NCBI GenBank assembly: GCA_028023455.1
Contig: JAQFVV010000152.1
Location: 2,980,001 to 3,044,000, forward strand
Reading direction: 5' to 3'
DNA length: 64,000 nt
DNA from: Epiperipatus broadwayi
Lineage: Eukaryota > Onychophora > Udeonychophora > Euonychophora > Peripatidae
Positions within the stretch are counted from its first letter, which is position 1. The number at the start of each line of letters is the position of its first letter. Under the pieces are notes generated by a model, which worked only from the letters and a program-made list of their open reading frames with translations, ran no database searches and was not told the DNA's origin. Both the position numbers and the translations under genes were made by a program. Positions 58,768 to 64,000 of this stretch are shown here, piece after piece.

Positions 58768-60374
58768 TGTCAGAGGAAATGTTTAATAAAATAAGTGACA
58801 TTGACCCGGAAATTAAAATATTGCCTTTAAAAACAGTATATGTTTTGTTGGCTAATGGTAAGAAGGTGAAGTTGGGAACCAAACAGGCATGGGTGAAACT
58901 GCACATGGCAGAGGGAGAATATATGCACGTTCTGTTGATTTTGGAGGGACTGATTCATGAGGTTATATTAGGGTCGGATTTTATGTACAAAACAGGCTGT
59001 GTATTGGATTATAAATGGAGCCGGGCAGAAATAAACAACGTAATAATTCCGTTTACAAAACATCAGAAGGATGAGATAAATAGACAGAGTGATGCACAAA
59101 GCGCAGTAATGGAAATAGAGATAGGGGAAAAGGTGGATGAGTCAAAATGCATAAATGACAATCAAAGAGACCAACTGAAGAAACTATTCAATAGATATGA
59201 AAGCGTATTTTCCGAGGTTCCGGGGGTAATCCAAGGGTATGAACATAGGATAAGGCTTATGAAAGACCAACCATATCAAGCCCGTGCATATCCCATACCT
59301 CATCAATATAGACGTGAAGTAGAAGAACAAATAGACAAAATTCTTAGATGGGGGATTATATCTAAAAGTTCGTCTCCTTTTAATAATCATATCGTAACTG
59401 TAAAAAAAAAAGATGGATCAATTTGGTTATGTTTGGACGCACGGCAGTTAAATAAGATAACAATAGCTGATACTAATGCTCCACCGCCTATGAGCGAATT
59501 GTTATTGAAATTTCAAAATAACAAAATATTTTCGACGTTCGACTTAACTGTCAGCTACTGGCAAATCAAACTTCATCCAGAGGATCGAAAATATACGGAA
59601 TTTAAATATAACGGACGTGCATATAATTTTAACCGGATTCCCTTCGGGCTAAAAAATAGTGGGGCAGGGCTTATACATCGTCTGGATCAAGTATTGTCAG
59701 ATGATATTAAGAATTTAGTTATAATGTATGTAGACGACATTGTGGTGGCGTCGGAAAGTATAGATGAGCACTTTGCGCATTTAGAAATGTTGCTGGGGGA
59801 GTGTGAGAGAAAGGGAATTCGAATTAATTTAAATAAGAGTAAGATAATGACTGACGAGGTCAAGTTTTTAGGTCATATAATTACAGAAAGAGGGATATTA
59901 CCTAATCCTGAAAAAATCCGAGCAATACAGGAATTCCCCACACCCCGGAATAAAAAACATATTAAATCTTTTCTCGGACTCTGTAATTTCTATAATCGAT
60001 TTTATAGAAATTTTTCACTTGACAGGGAGCCGTTATTGCAGTTATTAAGAAAAGGGAAATCGTGGGTGTGGAATGAGCAGCATGAGCGCAGTTTTCAGAG
60101 CATGAAGGCAGGATTTTTAAATAAAGTTATGCTGTCATATCCCGATTTCGACAAACCATTCTTTGTACAAACGGACAGCAGCGGGTTTGGATTGGGGGCT
60201 GCGCTATTTCAGATACAGGACAAGGGACAGCACAGAGTTCTTTGTTTCATTAGCCGTTTACTAAGGGGACCGGAAGTGAACTACACTAACCGAGAAGGAA
60301 GCCTTGGCTATTGTGTGGGCGTTCAAAAAATTCAGGCAGTATTTAGTAGGCTCAGAAGTGGTAGTAGTCACTGA
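58737..60374 (+). pseudogene. gypsy protease, reverse transcriptase and RNase H start
   Basis: A 545-codon frame. The protease has FDSGSQVSVMS, the D-S-G active site, and ILGSDFMY. Reverse transcriptase runs from about residue 150 to 400: YPIPHQYRREVEEQIDK, SPFNNHIVTVKKKDGS, STFDLTVSYWQIKL, FNRIPFGLKNSGAG, the catalytic MYVDDIVVASES and FLGHIITERGI. RNase H begins with FVQTDSSGFGLGAALFQ. Near 60290 a one-base change shifts the frame; the last 25 residues of this frame are out of register and RNase H continues in the next entry. The displayed start is TTG, so this is not an independent gene start. Confidence 0.9.
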
Positions 60375-61014
60375 CCATAAGAGCCTTGTATTTATTAATC
60401 ACAGCTTCTTGAATAATAGCAGGCTAATAAGGTGGAGCTTATTCCTGCAAGAATTTAATTACAAAGTGGCTTACTGTCGTGGCAAAGAGAATATTGTGGC
60501 AGACACCTTAAGCCGATATCCGGTAGCTCAAGAACAACACTTGAGTTGCGACAGAGCGTATATAGCTGCCGCCAAAATATATAAAAGAAATGGGATAGAA
60601 GACGAGTTGCATAGATTAAAGGAACAGCAAGAGGAAGATAATGATTGCAAACAAATAATAGAGTATTTACGCAATCAGCCTGTAACGAAAACAGCCAGTA
60701 ATCCACTGTGGAGGGACCGAAATCACTGTTGTTTAAAGGGAGGACTCTTACAGCGTGTGTTATGGAAAAAAAAACAAACACGCATTATTCTTCCGTTCGC
60801 CATGAGAGAGCAAATGATTAAATATGCGCATAACACTTTCGGACATTATGGGGCAAATAAAGTGGAAGGATGGCTGAGTCATTGGTTTTACTGGCCAGGA
60901 ATGAATGCCAATATTACAGACATGATTGGTAGATGCACCATATGTTCAGCAACCAAGCCTGCTAACACATCAGGAGTCTGGCCGCTGCAACCTATATATG
61001 CCAACGCTTACTAG
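60304..61014 (+). pseudogene. gypsy RNase H end and integrase zinc finger
   Basis: A 236-codon frame that takes over from the previous one. It reads AIVWAFKKFRQYLVGSEVVVVTDHKSL (RNase H, with the TDH aspartate), then the usual KENIVADTLSRYP end of RNase H, and an integrase N-terminal H-H-C-C zinc finger (HNTFGHYG ... CTICSATKP). The frame fails at about 61005, just before the integrase core. Confidence 0.85.
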
Positions 61015-61499
61015 CGATAGACTTCTACGGACCTCTGCCTCTATTCAATAAAATGAAGTATCTCATGGTAACATATGACGTGTTTTCGATGCTGGTAGTG
61101 GCATATCCAGTAGCCCAAGCGAACGCAAGACAGACTATTCGAGTTTTGGAGCAACAATACTTTAAAACTGTAGGAATTCCAGACAGAATTCTGTCGGATC
61201 ATGGAACGTCCTTTATATCTAGCGAATGGAAGAAATGGACGGACAGACATGGGATAAGACATATACTTATGTCGATTCGTAACCCTCAGTCTAATCCATG
61301 TGAACGGGTTATGAGGGAGTTGGGGCATCTATTTCAGGTTTATATACAGGATGATCATCGCAAATGGGTGAAAGAAACATCACGAATAATCAACATGATA
61401 AACTGGTCAAGAAATGAGTCTACAGTTTCGAACCTGTTCGGCTACATTTTAGAAGAAATATTCCGTATCCGTTTGAGACTAAATTGCCAGTGGGGGTAA
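61008..61499 (+). pseudogene. gypsy integrase catalytic core
   Basis: Integrase core in its own frame. The first catalytic Asp is in LLAIDFYGPLPLF (61020-61022), the second in ILSDHGTSFIS and the Glu in NPCERVMRELG, so the D-D-E set is complete. This enzyme inserts the cDNA into the host genome. After INWSRNESTVS a frameshift near 61425 ends the correct reading. Confidence 0.85.
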
Positions 61500-61822
61500 A
61501 TCCAATCAACCAGAGAAGAGATGCTAAGCAAGCGCTCAACCGGTTAAGAAAAATGGGCAGGCTATGGCAGCAGAGGCAGGGAAGACCTAAGGCTATATTC
61601 AGGAGGAGAGATGAGGTCATGGTGAGAGTTCATCCGGTGAGTCATCCTGAAAAACATATATACAAGAAATTCCAGCCAATATACGACGGCCCTTATATCA
61701 TCAAACGGCAATACGGTAATAACGCATTTGTGATAGCACAGGGAATAGAGGAAAAAGGAACATATAATGCCCGGTCGTTGAGGTTAGTGAAAAGAGAAAA
61801 ACAACCACCGGACAGGCGGTAA
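61484..61822 (+). pseudogene. gypsy integrase C-terminal domain
   Basis: 112 codons continuing integrase in the next frame. The domain includes NRLRKMGRLWQQRQ, a basic VHPVSHPEKHIYKKFQP, then YDGPYIIKRQYGNNAF, the usual SH3-like GPY/F end of gypsy integrases, and NARSLRLVKR. A stop follows at 61820-61822. Upstream, the correct frame is open back to about 61425. Confidence 0.8.
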
Positions 61823-62153
61823 TAATACTAAATGAAATTTAGAAATAATAATAATAACAAGGAGGCATTATTGAATAAAAGATTTTTCCCCACGCACATA
61901 TTACATAAGAAGAAATGCTTGTAAATAAACAGTTAAAAATCAATAAAATCAAGTTAAATAAGTAGGTCAAATGAATGATCTAAGAGTAACAATTATAGGT
62001 ATAAATAAATGAATAAAATAAAGGGTTTGATTAAAGTGATCGAATTAAACAAATAAATAACGTCAATAAAATAAAAAAATTAAGATTTAATATTGTCAGA
62101 GATAAAATGGTCAAAAATGACGCATTTTACTCTCAAAAGGAAGGGCGGTGTAA
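61823..62153 (+). other. gypsy 3' untranslated region with polypurine tract
   Basis: No envelope-like gene lies between integrase and the 3' LTR. The last bases CAAAAGGAAGGGCGGTGTAA (62134-62153) contain the polypurine tract. Confidence 0.7.
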
Positions 62154-63802
62154 TGTACCTATATTGATATAGGCACATATAATTTTTATCTAAAATTATT
62201 ATTAAAGTAATCTTTCATAAAAGAAAAACATAAAATTAAATGTTGAAGAATTTATTGCAGCTTGTTTTCGAAAAAGATAAGAATTAAATAGTTTTCTAGC
62301 GTTAGTTTTTGAAATAAAAAAGCTACAATTAATTAGTCAAAAGGGGGAGGGGGAGTCTTGGTTTGAGAAATGAAACTAAGGGTTATAAAAGGAAGTAAAG
62401 AGTTTTTATTAGTATTCGTAAAAATATAATTTAAAAAAGTTAAAACATACAAATCTCTTTTCATTCAATTTTAATTAAAGAAAAAATAATGTTAAAACTA
62501 AATAGTAAATTGTATTAAAAATATATGTGCGTATATATGTGTGATTTGTAAATAAATAAAATGTATGCGAAATAAAAGATTATCATTAAAAACACGGCAA
62601 TGGCTATTAATAAAATAAAACAACACGTTTATCAAATGATTATCACCGGAAATATTTCGACAACACGTTGCAGATATAAATATACCTTTTTATCGGACAG
62701 TGAGTCAGTTCCACAAATTAATTGAGTGAGTTCAGTTCACAAAGTAATTGAGTAGTGCAGTTCAGAAATTAATTGAGCAGTTAACAAACAAAATGCAGTG
62801 TTGAGAAGATCTTGGGAACGCACGTTTATCTCCAGCCCAGATGTCCGAGAAAACAGCAGATCTGCCCGTGAAATAATGTCAGCTTAACATCTTAGAAAAT
62901 CTCTGTCAGTATCTATTTGTCTCCGATGGTAATAATCGTGAAAATCAGGAAACTCAGCAAGGAAACGTCCCAGCCGGTTGGAAGCATTCATACTGGAAGA
63001 AACAACAAACAAGAAGAAAACAAATCTACGTTCAAAATCCTTGGTAAAACATTTGCTTATTGTCGTTATACTATAATAGCCATTGCATTTCATTAATTCG
63101 TGCGAATCCTCCAAGAGTCTAATTATATGAACTCTATATCATACATAAATGAACTATTGATGTGTGTGATTAAATTTCAAATGGTACGTAGTCCTTTACT
63201 ATCATTATTATGTGTGTGCATGAGTTAATATGTGTGTGATCACTATATCAATATTTATTAGTTCTGTCATTAAATCTATAGGAATATTTAAACTATTTAG
63301 AAATGTTAATTTAAAATATGCGTGTGTTTTATTAGAATTATAAAATGTTTAAATTTAGTAAATAAATGTTAGTTAATAAATTATTTTTAAAATTAAACTT
63401 TATTTGTCGGTCAATTCTTTTTATCAATTCTTTTACAATTCCTTTTATAAATTCCTTTTACAATTCTTTATCAAGTCTTTTAAACACTAATTATGTATAA
63501 TCTATTAGTGATTACAAACAGCTGAGCTAGTCGTGGATTTAGGCGTTGGGTTAGTGGCCATTGCTCAAAGTGCGTTATTTATTCATCCTTGAATAGATAG
63601 CTGGCGCCCGTGTTTATACACAAACAAAAAAAAGGTGCTTTGAACTTGGTGTTGAACTCAACAGCCGGAAGAAGTTATGTCCTGGAAATGTAACGCTAGT
63701 TATATATTTTATAGCTATCGTTTGGGCATACATACTCTCCGAGTATGTTCTTCTCTGTCTAAGAGGCTGGTGATTCGAATCCACATATTCGAACACGGTT
63801 CA
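62154..63802 (+). repeat. 3' LTR (1.65 kb) of the gypsy element
   Basis: Direct copy of 55946-57609; TGTACC...GGTTCA. Followed by ATAT (63803-63806), matching the four bases before the 5' LTR. Confidence 0.85.
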
Positions 63803-64000
63803 ATATATATATTAGAACATAAAACAACTTGTTATTCTAGAATATAAAACAAACCATTATTATACAGCATTATAAATTATTTATATTGGAACAGTAAGGT
63901 CCGCTTTGCAGATCTTCGTTTCACCTTTTCTCACCTACTTCCTACCCTCATAACCTAGTTTGAACCCCAATCTATCGTAGTGTGTCTGCAATATGGTTTT
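63803..64000. other. end of window, nothing recognised
   Basis: About 200 bases. No gene or repeat copy recognised. Confidence 0.4.

Larger units (their letters stand above)
55946..63802 (+). mobile_element. Ty3/gypsy retrotransposon, nearly complete, coding broken
   Basis: 7.86-kb element on the + strand: 5' LTR (55946-57609), primer-binding site, gag, protease, reverse transcriptase, RNase H, integrase, polypurine tract, 3' LTR (62154-63802). LTRs begin TGTACCTATATTG. ATAT flanks both ends (55942-55945 and 63803-63806), consistent with a 4-bp TSD, though in TA-rich sequence. The order PR-RT-RH-IN is that of Ty3/gypsy. One stop and about four frameshifts interrupt the coding region, although the LTRs are nearly identical. 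Gag lacks zinc knuckles. Confidence 0.9.

Noticed and set aside
1-64000. CRISPR arrays, operons, bacterial promoters
   Set aside because: None seen. Base composition, splice sites and retroelements are eukaryotic; the tandem arrays lack spacers.

Overview
This is AT-rich eukaryotic (metazoan) DNA with no bacterial features. It looks like the interior of one host gene whose introns are packed with transposable elements. Four short phase-0 exons on the + strand (3559-3669, 27417-27473, 39367-39429, 51290-51549) encode consecutive coiled-coil stretches. The last one carries the motif IVQSPERMK, which I recognise as kinetochore protein NUF2 of the NDC80 complex. The introns are about 23.7, 11.9 and 11.9 kb. 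The element content (RTE-type LINE, a second APE-type LINE, Penelope-like, Ty3/gypsy, Merlin, pogo-like MITE, tRNA-derived SINE) fits an invertebrate such as an arthropod. I cannot name the species.

Layout, 0-12 kb: a 5'-truncated RTE LINE on the - strand (1-1347); the 3' end of another LINE (2705-3118); a tRNA-Val-derived SINE with an 18-bp target-site duplication (TSD; 5547-5641); two Penelope-like fragments forming a large inverted repeat (about 5870-7315); and a Ty3/gypsy element on the - strand with both LTRs (7901-11463), whose pol runs in frame from reverse transcriptase into the integrase tail across a deletion. 12-27 kb: a pair of about 0.84-kb repeats (11775-12611, 25985-26829) brackets a very unusual LTR element (13574-20864). 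That element has LTRs of about 2.65 kb, a 2-kb interior coding only for a Gag-like protein, and a 4-bp TSD (ATAC). Remnants of another gypsy-like element (acidic Gag, integrase tail, primer-site-like sequence) lie at 22.4-24.6 kb.

27-43 kb: a perfect 36-bp-arm hairpin MITE in a TA site (28274-28382); a non-coding Merlin element with a perfect 8-bp TSD (29403-31102); a second Merlin element with a broken transposase (33965-36276); and a frameshifted LINE ORF1 on the - strand (40143-42135). 43-64 kb: a decayed LINE on the + strand (about 43950-48060) whose reverse transcriptase is split by a 708-bp solo LTR with a 5-bp TSD; the NUF2 exon at 51.3 kb; and a nearly complete Ty3/gypsy element (55946-63802) with nearly identical LTRs of about 1.65 kb but several coding breaks.

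The only host function I can support is chromosome segregation through NUF2. Everything else recognisable is mobile DNA. None of the mobile elements seen here encodes an intact set of proteins, so any of them still moving would need proteins from elsewhere. LTR, TIR and TSD boundaries were read by eye from repeated and inverted sequence. Family names rest on recognised protein motifs, not on database searches.
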